From positions 1,798,001 through 1,862,000 of the forward strand of contig NZ_CP124836.1 of the NCBI RefSeq assembly GCF_029964055.1: a stretch of DNA of 64,000 nt, given 5' to 3'. Position numbers and translations under genes: made by a program. The stretch is from Arthrobacter sp. EM1. GTDB taxonomy: Bacteria > Actinomycetota > Actinomycetes > Actinomycetales > Micrococcaceae. Below, in pieces: positions 51,058 to 60,492 of the stretch. The stretch's first letter is position 1, and each line of letters opens with the position of its first letter. The notes below the pieces were generated by a model. The model saw nothing but the letters and a program-made list of their open reading frames with translations. It was not told the DNA's origin and made no database searches.

Positions 51058-52781
51058 TTGGCGTTGTCCTTCTGGTCGGCGTTACCCAGCACGGCTGCGG
51101 CCGGGGAATCGGAGGTATCGACCGTGTAGGACTGGGAGAGCTCCGGGTGGTGGAGGTCCAGGGCGGGTCGCTCGGAGCGGATCCGCGGCAACGAGGTGAA
51201 GTTGTGCCGCGGCGGCGGGCAGGAGGTGGCCCACTCCAGAGAGGCGCCAAAGCCCCACGGATCGTCCACTTCGACGCGTTCGTTGCTGCGCCAGGTGATG
51301 TAGACGTTCCAGAAGAACGGGATCAGCGACGCGCCAAGCAGGAACGAGGAGTAGGTGGAGAACTGGTTCATCCAGGTGAAGTTATCCTGCGGCATGTAGT
51401 CCGCATAGCGGCGCGGCATACCCTCCACGCCGAGCCAGTGCTGGATCAGGAAGGTGCCGTGGAAGCCCAGGAACAGCATCCAAAAATGGATCTTGCCGAG
51501 GCGTTCGTTGAGCATCTTCCCGGTGAACTTCGGCCACCAGAAATAGAACCCGGCGAACATCGCGAACACCACGGTGCCGAAGACCACGTAGTGGAAGTGA
51601 GCCACCACAAAGTAGGAATCGGAGACATGGAAGTCCAGCGGCGGCGAAGCCAGGATGATGCCGGTCAGGCCGCCGAACAGGAAGGTCGCCAGGAAGCCCA
51701 GGCTCCACAACATCGGCGTCTCAAAGGTAATCGATCCCCGCCACATGGTGCCGATCCAGTTGAAGAACTTCACCCCGGTCGGAACGGCAATCAACATGGT
51801 CATAAATGAGAAGAACGGCAGCAGCACCGAGCCGGTCACGTACATGTGGTGCGCCCACACGGTCACGGACAGCGCGGCAATGGAAATCGTTGCATAGACC
51901 AGGCCCTTGTAGCCGAAGATCGGCTTGCGGCTGAAGACCGGGAAAATCTCCGAAACGATGCCGAAGAACGGCAGGGCAATGATGTAAACCTCAGGGTGGC
52001 CGAAGAACCAGAACAGGTGCTGCCAGAGGACCGCGCCGCCGTTCTCCGGATCAAAAATATGCGCCCCGAAGCGGCGGTCAGCACCGAGCGCGAACAGCGC
52101 CGCGGCCAGCGGCGGGAACGCCATCAGCACCAGGATCGCCGTCACCAGGATGTTCCAGGTGAAAATCGGCATCCGCCACATGGTCATACCCGGGGCACGC
52201 ATGCAAATAACCGTGGTGATGAAGTTCACCGCGCCAAGGATGGTACCGAAACCGGACAGCGCCAGGCCAAAGACCCAGAGGTCACCGCCCACACCGGGGC
52301 TGAAGGTCGTGTTGGACAACGGCGCATAAGCAAACCAGCCAAACGACGCCGCACCCTGCGGAGTGATGAACCCGGACACGGCGATAGTGGAGCCGAAGAG
52401 GAAAAACCAGAAGGCCAGCGCGTTCAGCCGCGGGAAGGCGACGTCGGGGGCACCGATCTGCAGCGGCATAATCACGTTCGCGAAGCCCGCGAACAGCGGC
52501 GTCGCGAACATCAGCAGCATCACCGTGCCGTGCATCGTGAAGAGCTGGTTGTACTGCTCCTTGGTCTGCAGGATCTGCATACCCGGTTCGAACAGCTCGG
52601 CACGGATCAACAGCGCCATCACACCGCCGAAGCAAAAGAACACAAAAGAGGCAATCAGGTACATGTACCCGATGGTCTTATGGTCAGTCGAGGTGATCCA
52701 GTTGACGACAATGCGTCCCTTGGATTTCGGTACTACGGGAGCCCCAAGGATCCCGGTGGGCTGGGAATAGGTAGTTGCCAC
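51054..52781 (-). CDS. ctaD: Cytochrome c oxidase subunit I (CtaD)
   Basis: A 575-residue, twelve-helix catalytic subunit with haem a, haem a3 and CuB. Conserved segments: [20 protein letters not shown] (haem a His), [20 protein letters not shown] (CuB His and cross-linked Tyr), and [20 protein letters not shown] (haem a and a3 ligand His). The GTG at 52781 follows a GGGGAG ribosome site and starts [17 protein letters not shown]; the longer frame to 52856 is rejected. It lies between ctaC and ctaF in one operon. Confidence 0.97.
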   Translation of the reverse strand: MATTYSQPTGILGAPVVPKSKGRIVVNWITSTDHKTIGYMYLIASFVFFCFGGVMALLIRAELFEPGMQILQTKEQYNQLFTMHGTVMLLMFATPLFAGFANVIMPLQIGAPDVAFPRLNALAFWFFLFGSTIAVSGFITPQGAASFGWFAYAPLSNTTFSPGVGGDLWVFGLALSGFGTILGAVNFITTVICMRAPGMTMWRMPIFTWNILVTAILVLMAFPPLAAALFALGADRRFGAHIFDPENGGAVLWQHLFWFFGHPEVYIIALPFFGIVSEIFPVFSRKPIFGYKGLVYATISIAALSVTVWAHHMYVTGSVLLPFFSFMTMLIAVPTGVKFFNWIGTMWRGSITFETPMLWSLGFLATFLFGGLTGIILASPPLDFHVSDSYFVVAHFHYVVFGTVVFAMFAGFYFWWPKFTGKMLNERLGKIHFWMLFLGFHGTFLIQHWLGVEGMPRRYADYMPQDNFTWMNQFSTYSSFLLGASLIPFFWNVYITWRSNERVEVDDPWGFGASLEWATSCPPPRHNFTSLPRIRSERPALDLHHPELSQSYTVDTSDSPAAAVLGNADQKDNAK

Positions 52782-52791
52782 GTCGCTCCCC

Positions 52792-53664
52792 TTACTTGTT
52801 CTCGGCCGGGGCCGGGTTGCGGTCGTACTCTTCGCCGAGGAGGCCCGTGTTGCCATCCTGGCGCAACTGCTCCAAGTGCGACTGGAATTCGGCTTCGGAA
52901 ACGACCTTCACGCGGAACAGCATTTCGGAGTGGTACTCGCCGCAGAGTTCGGCGCACTTGCCGTCGTAGGTTCCCTCTTTAGTCGGGGTGAACCTGATGT
53001 AGTTGGTCTTCCCGGGAATCATGTCGCGCTTCTGCAGGAAGGCGGGAACCCAGAAAGAGTGGATGACGTCGCGGGCGTTCAGTTCCAGGTCAACGGACTT
53101 GTCCACGGGCAGGTACAGGGTGGGCAGCTTTTCCTTGTCCACATCGTTGCCCGTCAGGTGGGCCTGGACTCCGGCTTCGTGGACATCCTCCTGGATGACG
53201 TCGCCCTTTTTGTAGTTGAAGTCCCAGGCCCACTGCTTGCCGCGGACGTCAACGATAACGTCGGCAGGTACCGACCGGTTGTCGATGGCCTGCTGGTCGT
53301 TGTCAGTGAAGTAAAAGAAGACCAGAACCATAAACAGCGGGATCGTCAGGTAGAAAACCTCAAGGGGCAGATTGAAGCTGTTCTGCCGGGGGAACCCAAC
53401 GGTGCCTTTACGGCGCCGGTAGGCGACGATGCACCAGATCATCAGGCCCCAGGTAATGACGCCTACGATCAGCGCGGCAATCCATGAGTTGACCCAGAGG
53501 TCCATGATGCGGTCAGTGTGGTTGGTGGTGCCACGCTCAGTGGGCAACCACCCTTTCTGTACCTCTGGTGAACATCCAGTCAAAGCCAACGCGCCGGCGA
53601 GTGCCAAGCCAGTGATCGTAGTGATCTGTTTGCGTCGGCTGCCGGTTCGGTTCTGCGAACTCAC
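52792..53664 (-). CDS. ctaC: Cytochrome c oxidase subunit II (CtaC), lipoprotein
   Basis: A 290-residue exported subunit. A signal peptide ends at lipobox LALTGC, so it is probably lipid-anchored. Two transmembrane helices follow ([39 protein letters not shown]), then a cupredoxin domain with the binuclear CuA site [12 protein letters not shown] plus an upstream ligand His in [11 protein letters not shown]. It accepts electrons from QcrC. The GTG start is preceded by AGGAAGGG. It heads ctaC-ctaD-ctaF. Confidence 0.96.
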   Translation of the reverse strand: MSSQNRTGSRRKQITTITGLALAGALALTGCSPEVQKGWLPTERGTTNHTDRIMDLWVNSWIAALIVGVITWGLMIWCIVAYRRRKGTVGFPRQNSFNLPLEVFYLTIPLFMVLVFFYFTDNDQQAIDNRSVPADVIVDVRGKQWAWDFNYKKGDVIQEDVHEAGVQAHLTGNDVDKEKLPTLYLPVDKSVDLELNARDVIHSFWVPAFLQKRDMIPGKTNYIRFTPTKEGTYDGKCAELCGEYHSEMLFRVKVVSEAEFQSHLEQLRQDGNTGLLGEEYDRNPAPAENK

Positions 53665-53864
53665 AGACGGCCCTTCCTACTTGTTGCTGTTGCCCCGGGC
53701 CGCAAAATCGCGGACGGGGCAGCCGAAAAGTTTTACTACTCGGTGTAGAGCTTACCGCTCCCCGCGAGTTTTCGCCCACATGTCCGCGCAGTGCGTCGGG
53801 ACCTTTTTAAGGGCCCCGCTCGTTGTGGATCCTGCGGCACTAAGCCCGGGCGGATTCGCCGGCT

Positions 53865-54254
53865 TTAGTGGAAAGAATCGCCGCAGGCGCAGGACCCGCC
53901 GGCGTTGGGGTTGTCGATCGTAAAGCCCTGCTTAGAGATGGTGTCTTCGAAGTCGATGCTGGCTCCGCTGAGGTACGGCACACTCATTTTGTCGACCACA
54001 ACTTCAACTCCGTCGTAGTCGCGGACGGCGTCGCCGTCGAGGAGCCGCTCATCGAAATAAAGCTGGTAGATCAGGCCGGAGCAACCGCCGGGCTGCACGG
54101 CCACGCGGAGGCGCAGATCGGTGCGGCCCTCCTGCTCCAGCAGGCTGCGGACCTTGCCGGCCGCCACGTCGGTCAGTTTGACCTCGTGCGCTGCCAGTTC
54201 CGTGCCCGCCTCGGCGGTGGTGTCGGTGCTGTTTTCATTGGTTGTAGTGCTCAT
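53865..54254 (-). CDS. erpA: Iron-sulfur cluster insertion protein ErpA (HesB/IscA family)
   Basis: A 129-residue A-type carrier that delivers Fe-S clusters to apoproteins. The three cluster-binding Cys are C58 (QPGGCSGLIYQLYFDE) and C122, C124 in the terminal GGSCACGDSFH. KVRSLLEQEGRTDLRLRVAV and MSVPYLSGASIDFEDT are typical family stretches. The N-terminal ~22 residues are a Thr/Glu-rich extension. The Rieske and oxidase genes nearby make a link to respiratory maturation plausible, and this adjacency also occurs in mycobacteria. Confidence 0.93.
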   Translation of the reverse strand: MSTTTNENSTDTTAEAGTELAAHEVKLTDVAAGKVRSLLEQEGRTDLRLRVAVQPGGCSGLIYQLYFDERLLDGDAVRDYDGVEVVVDKMSVPYLSGASIDFEDTISKQGFTIDNPNAGGSCACGDSFH

Positions 54255-54384
54255 GGCCTACCTTCTAACGACGGTGGTGGCGGCGCCGCTCCCGCGGCAC
54301 CCGCCCCTACTTATACGGTACGGGCTATAGCTACATGCTACGTCGATCAGCCGTGTAGCTCTAACTCCTGAGCCAACCGTCCAA

Positions 54385-54421
54385 GCGGGCCGGATGTTCC
54401 CTGGACAGACACCCGGCCCGC
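54385..54421 (-). terminator. Hairpin after M20 peptidase gene
   Basis: 9-bp stem GCGGGCCGG/CCGGCCCGC with a 19-nt loop, starting 5 nt beyond the stop of the minus-strand M20 gene. Confidence 0.45.
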
Positions 54422-54425
54422 CCGC

Positions 54426-55856
54426 CTAGGCCAGCCCGTCAGCGTTCAGCCGGGCCAGCATCAGGGCCTCCGCAACGATGGCGTTCCGGAAGTCGGCCAG
54501 GTGCAGGGATTCGTTCGCACTGTGCGCCCGGGAATCCGGATCCTCAACGCCGGTGACCAGGATCTGTACATCCGGGTACAGCTCAGTCAGATCCGCGATA
54601 AAGGGTATCGAACCGCCGATGCCGGTCTCCACCGCAGGGACGCCCCAGGCCTCGCCGAGCGCCCACATCGCGACGCTGGCCACTTTGGAAGAGGTGTCCG
54701 TGAGGAAAGCGTTGCCGCTCTCCCCCGGGGTGAAGACCACGTGCGCGCCGAACGGCGCGTTGGCTTCGACATGCCGGCGGACGGCGTCCATCGCTTCGGC
54801 CGGGTCCTGTCCTGGGGCGAGCCGCAGGCTGAACTTGGCCCGCGCGCGCGGCAGCAGGGTGTTGGAGGCAACGTCGACCGCGGGGGCATCGAAGCCGATG
54901 ATCGACAGTGCCGGTTTGGTCCACATCCGGGAGGCAATCGTGCCTGTGCCGGCGAGCCGGACGCCGTCGAGCACCGAAGCGTCTGCGCGGTATTCGGCTT
55001 CGGAAAGGTCCACAGCGACCTCGTCCCGGCTGACCAGCCCGTCGATGGCGACGTTCCCGTCGTCGTCGTGCAGGGTAGCAATCAGCCGCGACAGCAGCGT
55101 CGGAGCGTCCAGCACCGGGCCACCGAACATCCCCGAGTGGACGGCGTGGTCAAGGACCTTCACCTCGATAGTGCCGTCAACCAGGCCGCGGAGACTGGTG
55201 GTCAGGGCGGGAATGCCGACCTTCCAGTTGCTGGAGTCGGCCACAACAATCACGTCTGCGCGCAGCAGCTCCTGATGCGTTTCCAGAAAAGTCCGGAACG
55301 TTGGTGACCCGGCTTCCTCCTCGCCCTCGAAGAAGAAGGTCACGCCGAGGCCAAGTTCGTCGCCCAGCACGCGGGTCACGGCCGAGTAAGCAGCGATGTG
55401 GGCCATAATTCCGGCCTTGTCGTCGGCCGCGCCGCGTCCGTAGAGGCGCCCGTCGCGCTCGACGGCGGTGAACGGCTCGGTCGTCCACAGCGCCAGGTCG
55501 CCGGTGGGCTGCACATCGTGATGGGCGTAGAGCAGGATTGTCGGTTTGCCCGGGGCGGCCGGCCGGCGGGCGACGACGGCCGGCCCACCGGGCGTACCGT
55601 CCTCCTTGTCGCAACGCAAGGTCCGCACCTCTTCGAAGCCGGTGGCACGGACCAGCTGTGCGACGGCCTCGGCGCTGGCGTTCAACGGCGCAGGGTCAAA
55701 GCTGGGCCAGGCGATGCCCGGGATGGCGACGAGCTCCGTCAACTGGGCGATCGTCGTGTCGAACGTTTCGGTAACGGCTTGCCGGAGGGCTTCAGTGTCG
55801 ACGTTTCCGACACGGCCAGGCACGGTTTTTGGGTTCCCCATGGGTGATGAAGTCAT
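54426..55856 (-). CDS. M20/M25/M40 family dipeptidase
   Basis: A 476-residue dizinc aminoacylase/dipeptidase of the ArgE/DapE/ACY1/CPG2 group. Metal ligands are seen in LLYAHHDVQPTG, RGAADDKAGIMAHIAA (bridging Asp) and FFFEGEEEAGSPT (catalytic Glu pair); the dimerisation domain is inserted in the middle, and HSANESLHLADFRNAI near the end has the last His. Probably hydrolyses dipeptides in the cytosol. The start at 55856 (MTSSPMGNPKTV) is chosen over 55886 because a TAGTGT lies 7 nt upstream on the coding strand. Confidence 0.92.
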   Translation of the reverse strand: MTSSPMGNPKTVPGRVGNVDTEALRQAVTETFDTTIAQLTELVAIPGIAWPSFDPAPLNASAEAVAQLVRATGFEEVRTLRCDKEDGTPGGPAVVARRPAAPGKPTILLYAHHDVQPTGDLALWTTEPFTAVERDGRLYGRGAADDKAGIMAHIAAYSAVTRVLGDELGLGVTFFFEGEEEAGSPTFRTFLETHQELLRADVIVVADSSNWKVGIPALTTSLRGLVDGTIEVKVLDHAVHSGMFGGPVLDAPTLLSRLIATLHDDDGNVAIDGLVSRDEVAVDLSEAEYRADASVLDGVRLAGTGTIASRMWTKPALSIIGFDAPAVDVASNTLLPRARAKFSLRLAPGQDPAEAMDAVRRHVEANAPFGAHVVFTPGESGNAFLTDTSSKVASVAMWALGEAWGVPAVETGIGGSIPFIADLTELYPDVQILVTGVEDPDSRAHSANESLHLADFRNAIVAEALMLARLNADGLA

Positions 55857-55863
55857 GGCCAAG

Positions 55864-55869
55864 ACACTA
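55864..55869 (-). promoter_or_regulatory. -10 element of leaderless promoter (M20 gene)
   Basis: Minus-strand TAGTGT, 7 nt, then ATG at 55856. Confidence 0.5.
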
Positions 55870-55949
55870 CCTGCGCCGTCGATCACTGCAAACCAGGCAG
55901 GGCCTATCGCATCGTGTGTGCGCTGGGTCTCGCGCCCTGCGCCCCGGGG

Positions 55950-55955
55950 TATTCT
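55950..55955 (+). promoter_or_regulatory. -10 element of leaderless promoter (DUF3043 gene)
   Basis: TATTCT, 6 nt, then GTG at 55962. Confidence 0.5.
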
Positions 55956-55961
55956 GTAGTG

Positions 55962-56561
55962 GTGTTTGGACGTAAAAAAGAAGCGCCATCGGCGCAGGAC
56001 ATTGTTGACCAGCAGGCGGCCGGGGCAAATGCCCGGGACGCCGCCCTCGGCAAGGGCGCGCCCACGCCCAAGCGCAGCGCGCAGGTGGCCGCCCGCAAGC
56101 GCCCGCTAGTGCCGGAGGACCGCAAGGCCTCCAAAGCCGCGGAACGCACGGCGGTCCAGGAGCAGCGGCTGAAAATGCGGCAGGCCATGGACACCGGCGA
56201 CGAGAAGTACCTGCCGCTGCGGGACAAAGGTCCACAGAAGCGTTTCGCCCGCAACTATGTGGATGCCCGCTTCAGCCTTGGCGAGTACCTGATGTTCGGT
56301 GCGCTCCTCTTTGTGGTCATCTCGTTGCTGGTCCCCGCCTCCAGCGCCCAGATGATCTATGTCCTGGGCGGGTTTTGGGTAATGTTCCTGGCAGTCTTCG
56401 TCGACGTCTTTATCCTGTCCCGGAAGCTCAAGAAGCGCCTGGCGGAGAAGTTCGGCGACGTGGAGCGAGGGACCGTATGGTACGGCTCCATGCGCTCGCT
56501 GCAGTTCCGCCGCCTGCGCCTTCCCAAGCCCCTGGTCAAGCGCGGCGACTACCCGGCCTGA
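55962..56561 (+). CDS. DUF3043 membrane protein
   Basis: A 199-residue protein. The N-terminal ~95 residues are charged and Ala/Lys/Arg-rich (VFGRKKEAPSAQDIVDQQAA). After RNYVDARFSLGEYL, two hydrophobic helices follow (MFGALLFVVISLLVPAS, MIYVLGGFWVMFLAVFVDVF), then a basic tail (RFRRLR-like, QFRRLRLPKPLVKRGDYPA). DUF3043 is actinobacteria-specific and of unknown function. The GTG at 55962 is supported by homology and a -10 hexamer 6 nt upstream; no ribosome site is seen. Confidence 0.88.
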   Translation: MFGRKKEAPSAQDIVDQQAAGANARDAALGKGAPTPKRSAQVAARKRPLVPEDRKASKAAERTAVQEQRLKMRQAMDTGDEKYLPLRDKGPQKRFARNYVDARFSLGEYLMFGALLFVVISLLVPASSAQMIYVLGGFWVMFLAVFVDVFILSRKLKKRLAEKFGDVERGTVWYGSMRSLQFRRLRLPKPLVKRGDYPA

Positions 56562-56575
56562 TCCCCCTGCGCACC

Positions 56576-56608
56576 AGAGCCCCCGGCAGTTGGACTGCCG
56601 GGGGCTCT
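56576..56608. terminator. Terminator hairpin between DUF3043 gene and pyrD
   Basis: Perfect 15-bp stem AGAGCCCCCGGCAGT with complement around TGG. It lies between convergent genes, 14 nt after the DUF3043 stop. Confidence 0.8.
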
Positions 56609-56648
56609 GTCGTCCCCGACCCGGGACACCCGGGCGGGAATGGGCCGC

Positions 56649-57722
56649 TTAACGCCGGGAGGGGTGCTTGGCCAGTTGCCGGTTGATGCGGGCGGCCCAA
56701 AATGGTCCTTCGTAAAGGAACGCCGTGTATCCCTGCACAAGGGTGGCGCCCGCGTCGAGCCGCTGCTGCACGTCCTGCGCCGTTTCGACCCCGCCGACCG
56801 AGACGAGTGCCAGTCTGCCGCCGGTTGCCGCCTTGAGCCTGGCCAGCACTTCCAACGACCGTTGCTTCAGCGGTGCCCCGGACAGCCCGCCGGCGCCGCA
56901 GGCTGCAACCTTGTCCGGACCCGCGGACAGCCCGGTCCGGGCAACGGTGGTGTTGGTGGCGATAATTCCGTCAAGTTTCAGGTCCAGGGCCAGGCGCGCG
57001 ACGTCGTCGATGTCCTCATCGCTGAGGTCCGGGGCAATCTTGACCAGCAAGGGAACATGGCGCCCTGCAGCGTGGTCCGCGGCTTCCCCAACTGCCGTCA
57101 GCAGCGGGCCCAGCGTCTGAACGTCCTGCAGCAACCGCAGACCCGGGGTGTTCGGGGAGCTGACGTTGACCACGAGGTAATCGGCGGCGGGCGCCAGGCT
57201 GCGGGCGCTGATGAGGTAGTCGGCGGCCGCGTCCGAAAGTTCCACCACCTTGCTCTTGCCGATGTTGACCCCAATGACGGGGCGGACCCCCGGGTACCGG
57301 CGCTGCAGGGCGGCCCGGGCCGACTTCAGGCGGGGCGCCACGGCGGCGGCCCCGTCATTGTTGAAGCCCATCCGGTTGATCACTGCCCGGTCCTCGACCA
57401 AGCGAAAGAGCCGCGGAGCGGGGTTCCCAGGCTGGGCCTGGCCGGTGATGGTGCCAACCTCAACATGGCCAAAGCCCAGCTCGGTCAGGGCTTCGATTCC
57501 GTGACCCTCTTTGTCGAAGCCCGCCGCCAGGCCAAACGGCGACGGGAAGGTCAGGCCAAATGCCTGGGTCTTTAGTGACGCTGCCGGCGCTGTGAACCGC
57601 TGGAGCACACGCCCCGCGCCGCAGCTGTGGACAAGCCGGATAGCCCGGAAGCCAATCTTGTGGGCGCGTTCGGCGTCCATCCATAAAAAGGCCAGTCGGA
57701 AGAATGTCGGATATACGCGCAT
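56649..57722 (-). CDS. pyrD: Dihydroorotate dehydrogenase (quinone), class 2
   Basis: A 357-residue FMN enzyme that oxidises dihydroorotate to orotate in pyrimidine synthesis, passing electrons to menaquinone. The amphipathic N-terminal membrane-associating helices (FFRLAFLWMDAERAHKIGFR) mark class 2. GLTFPSPFGLAAGFDKEGHG, NRMGFNNDGAAAVAPRL and YLVVNVSSPNTPGLRLLQ (with the catalytic Ser) are family motifs, and ATNTTVARTGL precedes GLSGAPLKQRSLEVLARL. It ends near a strong convergent terminator. The ATG lacks a ribosome site; AAAACT lies 6 nt upstream, not quite the local -10 pattern. Confidence 0.95.
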   Translation of the reverse strand: MRVYPTFFRLAFLWMDAERAHKIGFRAIRLVHSCGAGRVLQRFTAPAASLKTQAFGLTFPSPFGLAAGFDKEGHGIEALTELGFGHVEVGTITGQAQPGNPAPRLFRLVEDRAVINRMGFNNDGAAAVAPRLKSARAALQRRYPGVRPVIGVNIGKSKVVELSDAAADYLISARSLAPAADYLVVNVSSPNTPGLRLLQDVQTLGPLLTAVGEAADHAAGRHVPLLVKIAPDLSDEDIDDVARLALDLKLDGIIATNTTVARTGLSAGPDKVAACGAGGLSGAPLKQRSLEVLARLKAATGGRLALVSVGGVETAQDVQQRLDAGATLVQGYTAFLYEGPFWAARINRQLAKHPSRR

Positions 57723-57777
57723 GGCTCTAGTTTTGCGGTTGCGGCGGTCCAGACCAAACCCGTGTACTCCCTGGCGC

Positions 57778-57783
57778 TAGCAT
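57778..57783 (+). promoter_or_regulatory. -10 element of leaderless promoter (FAD dehydrogenase operon)
   Basis: TAGCAT, 6 nt, then ATG at 57790. Confidence 0.5.
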
Positions 57784-57789
57784 GAAGCC

Positions 57790-59487
57790 ATGAGCAGAGA
57801 CAATGGCGCCCCGACCCCGGTCCCTGTGCGGGCGGCCGGATCGGTGATCGACGCCGACGTCATCGTGGTGGGTGCAGGCCTTGCGGGCCTCGTGGCCGCG
57901 GCCCAGGCTTACGCCGCCGGCCGCCGGGTTGCCGTGCTCGACCAGGAACCCGCGGCCTCCGCCGGCGGCCAGGCACACTGGTCATTCGGCGGGCTGTTCC
58001 TCGTGGACTCCCCTGAACAGCGCCGTCTTGGCGTCAGGGACAGCGCCGGCCTTGCACTGGCCGACTGGATGTCCTCCGCCGCCTTCGACCGGAGCGAAGA
58101 TACCCTGGCCATGGACTGGGCCGCCGCGTACGTGGACTTCGCCGCAGGGGAAAAACGTGCCTGGCTCGCTTCGCTGGGGGTGAAGTTGTTCCCGCTCGTG
58201 CAATGGGCCGAACGCGGCGGGTACGGCCCCGACGGCCATGGCAACACGGTGCCGCGTTTCCACGTCGTTTGGGGCACCGGGCCGGCCCTGGTGGCGCCGT
58301 TCCTGGCAAAGCTGCGAGAAGGCGAGGCCTCGGGGCGGGTCACCTTCCACTTCCGCCACCGCGCCGCCGACCTGGTGACCGTGGCGGGACGAGTCACTGG
58401 TGTGCACGGCGAGATCCTGGAACCCAGCGGTGCGGCCCGCGGCGAAGCCTCCTCGCGCGTCGCCGTCGGCAGCTTTGAAGCATCAGGCGCCGCAATAGTG
58501 GTGACCACCGGCGGGATCGGCGGCAACCACACCACCGTCCGGCAGCAGTGGCCGGACGGCCGGGCACCCCGGACGATGCTGAGCGGCGTGCCGGCGTCCG
58601 TTGATGGCGAGTTCCTGGCTGCCGCTGCCCGCGCCGGAGGCCGGCTCATTAATGGGGACCGGATGTGGCACTACCCCGAAGGGATCCGGAATCATTCGCC
58701 GGTCTGGCCACAGCACGGAATCCGGATCCTGCCCGGACCCTCATCGCTGTGGCTTGACGCCAGCGGACAGATGCTCCCAGCTCCCCTGTTTCCGGGGTTC
58801 GACTCGCTGGGGGCTCTGCGCCACATCCTGGGAACGGGCCACGAGCATTCCTGGTTCGTCCTGAACAGGACCATCGCCCGCAAGGAGTTTGCGCTCTCCG
58901 GCTCAGAACAAAATCCCGACCTCACCGGCAAGGACCTCCGCTTGCTGGCGTCCCGGCTCGGGCCCGGGAACGACAGCCCACTGCAGCGCTTCCTGGACCG
59001 CGGGGTCGACTTCCTGCAGGCGGACACTCCCGCCGGGCTGGCGGCCGCCATGAACTCGCTCACCGGCCTGCCGCTGGTTGACCCGGCCGGGCTGGACCGG
59101 CTGATTCGGTCCCGGGACCGGCAGTTCGACAGCGGACTGGGCAAAGACCCGCAACTCGCTGCCATTCGCGCCGCCCGGCGATTCACCACCGACAAGGTCA
59201 TGCGGGTGGCTCCGCCGCACCGGATGCTGGACCCCCGGCACGGGCCGCTGCTGGCGGTCCGGCTCTCGGTGCTGACCCGCAAAAGTCTGGGCGGGCTCCA
59301 CACAGATCTGCAGTCCCGGGTCCTCGATGGTGCCGGGCAGCCTGTCCCCGGACTTTTCGCCGCCGGGGAAGCTGCCGGCTTCGGCGGCGGCGGCATCCAC
59401 GGCTACCGCGCCCTAGAGGGGACCTTCCTCGGCGGCTGCCTCTTTTCCGGCCGATCGGCCGGGCGCGCCGCGGCGTCGGCGGTATAG
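57790..59487 (+). CDS. FAD-binding dehydrogenase (KstD/fumarate reductase-like)
   Basis: A 565-residue flavoprotein of the fumarate reductase/3-ketosteroid-1-dehydrogenase type. The dinucleotide motif is DVIVVGAGLAGLVAAAQAYA (GAGLAG at 28-33). The capping domain occupies the middle, the second FAD segment is VPGLFAAGEAAGFGGGGIHG, and YRALEGTFLGGCLFSGRSAG ends the protein. The substrate is unknown; a ketosteroid or other alpha,beta-dehydrogenation is possible. It is the first of three tightly packed genes with two alpha/beta hydrolases: the next ATG follows its stop directly. Confidence 0.87.
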   Translation: MSRDNGAPTPVPVRAAGSVIDADVIVVGAGLAGLVAAAQAYAAGRRVAVLDQEPAASAGGQAHWSFGGLFLVDSPEQRRLGVRDSAGLALADWMSSAAFDRSEDTLAMDWAAAYVDFAAGEKRAWLASLGVKLFPLVQWAERGGYGPDGHGNTVPRFHVVWGTGPALVAPFLAKLREGEASGRVTFHFRHRAADLVTVAGRVTGVHGEILEPSGAARGEASSRVAVGSFEASGAAIVVTTGGIGGNHTTVRQQWPDGRAPRTMLSGVPASVDGEFLAAAARAGGRLINGDRMWHYPEGIRNHSPVWPQHGIRILPGPSSLWLDASGQMLPAPLFPGFDSLGALRHILGTGHEHSWFVLNRTIARKEFALSGSEQNPDLTGKDLRLLASRLGPGNDSPLQRFLDRGVDFLQADTPAGLAAAMNSLTGLPLVDPAGLDRLIRSRDRQFDSGLGKDPQLAAIRAARRFTTDKVMRVAPPHRMLDPRHGPLLAVRLSVLTRKSLGGLHTDLQSRVLDGAGQPVPGLFAAGEAAGFGGGGIHGYRALEGTFLGGCLFSGRSAGRAAASAV

Positions 59488-60492
59488 ATGCCGGCCGTGG
59501 AGTGGGTGGCCGATATTCTGGGCGGCGATTTCGAAGCCTGCACGTTCCCGGCGGCCGGTCCGGACGGCGTCGAAAGGAACGCCACACTGGTCCGGCACGT
59601 TGCCGGGGCCGGAGCGGGTTCGACTGGAGGGGACACGGCCCGGGCCGTGCTCTTCCTGCATGGTTGGAGCGACTATTTTTTTAACGCCGAGCTCGCCCGA
59701 TTCTGGACCCGCCGGGGTTTCGCATTTTTTGCCCTCGACATGCACAATCACGGACGGAGCCTGCGTGCGGGCGCGCCCGGCGGCTATGTGGCCGATCTCG
59801 CTGACTACGACGCCGAGATCACCGCGGCGATCGGGATCATCACCGCACTCCACCCCGGGGCGGACGGCCCGCCGGCGCTGGCGCTGATGGGCCATTCGAC
59901 CGGCGGGCTGATAGCGGCGCTGTGGGCAAGCCGGCACCCGCGTGTGGTCTCTCAGTTGGTCCTGGACAGCCCATGGCTGGAAATGCACGGCAGCCCCGCC
60001 CTACGCCGTGCGGCCCGGGCCATGGTGGATCCGCTCGCGCGTTTCCGGCCGGAAGCCGTCATCCGGCTTCCGGAACGCGCTTTCTACTGGCGCAGCATCA
60101 GCAGCGCGGCCGAGGGCGAATGGGCTCTCGATGACCGTTACCGCCCGCCCCGGGCCTTCCCCGTCCGCGCCGGCTGGCTCAGTGCCGTCCTTGCCGGCCA
60201 AACGAGGGTGGCACGGGGACTGAACATCACCGCCCCCATCCTCGTGCTGATCTCCGGGGCCAGCGCCAACGGCATGTTCTGGAAGGAATCGATGCGCCGC
60301 ACCGACGCCGTTCTGGACGTTAACACCATCGCCCTGCGTGCCTTGAGCCTGGGCCGGAGCATCACTCTGGAAAGGATCGACGGCGCGCTGCATGATGTGT
60401 TCCTCTCCGCCCCGCCCGTCCGGGCCGACGCCTACGCCCGGCTGTCCCGCTGGCTCCGGGCCTACGGTCCGGACAATGGCAGCACCGGATGA
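59488..60492 (+). CDS. Alpha/beta hydrolase (first of a paralogous pair)
   Basis: A 334-residue serine hydrolase. Strand and oxyanion region ARAVLFLHGWSDYFFNAELA, the nucleophile elbow GHSTGG (Ser137), and a C-terminal His302 in GALHDVFLSAPPVR are visible; the acid residue probably lies in the RTDAVLDVN segment. A lid region spans about residues 165-240. Related to monoacylglycerol-lipase/lysophospholipase-type hydrolases. It starts immediately after the dehydrogenase stop and overlaps the next hydrolase by 4 nt (ATGA). The substrate is unknown. Confidence 0.82.
   Translation: MPAVEWVADILGGDFEACTFPAAGPDGVERNATLVRHVAGAGAGSTGGDTARAVLFLHGWSDYFFNAELARFWTRRGFAFFALDMHNHGRSLRAGAPGGYVADLADYDAEITAAIGIITALHPGADGPPALALMGHSTGGLIAALWASRHPRVVSQLVLDSPWLEMHGSPALRRAARAMVDPLARFRPEAVIRLPERAFYWRSISSAAEGEWALDDRYRPPRAFPVRAGWLSAVLAGQTRVARGLNITAPILVLISGASANGMFWKESMRRTDAVLDVNTIALRALSLGRSITLERIDGALHDVFLSAPPVRADAYARLSRWLRAYGPDNGSTG

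Noticed and set aside
57723..57735. Leaderless -10 for pyrD (AAAACT, 6 nt before ATG)
   Set aside because: It lacks the T at position 1 of the TAnnnT pattern, so it was not counted.
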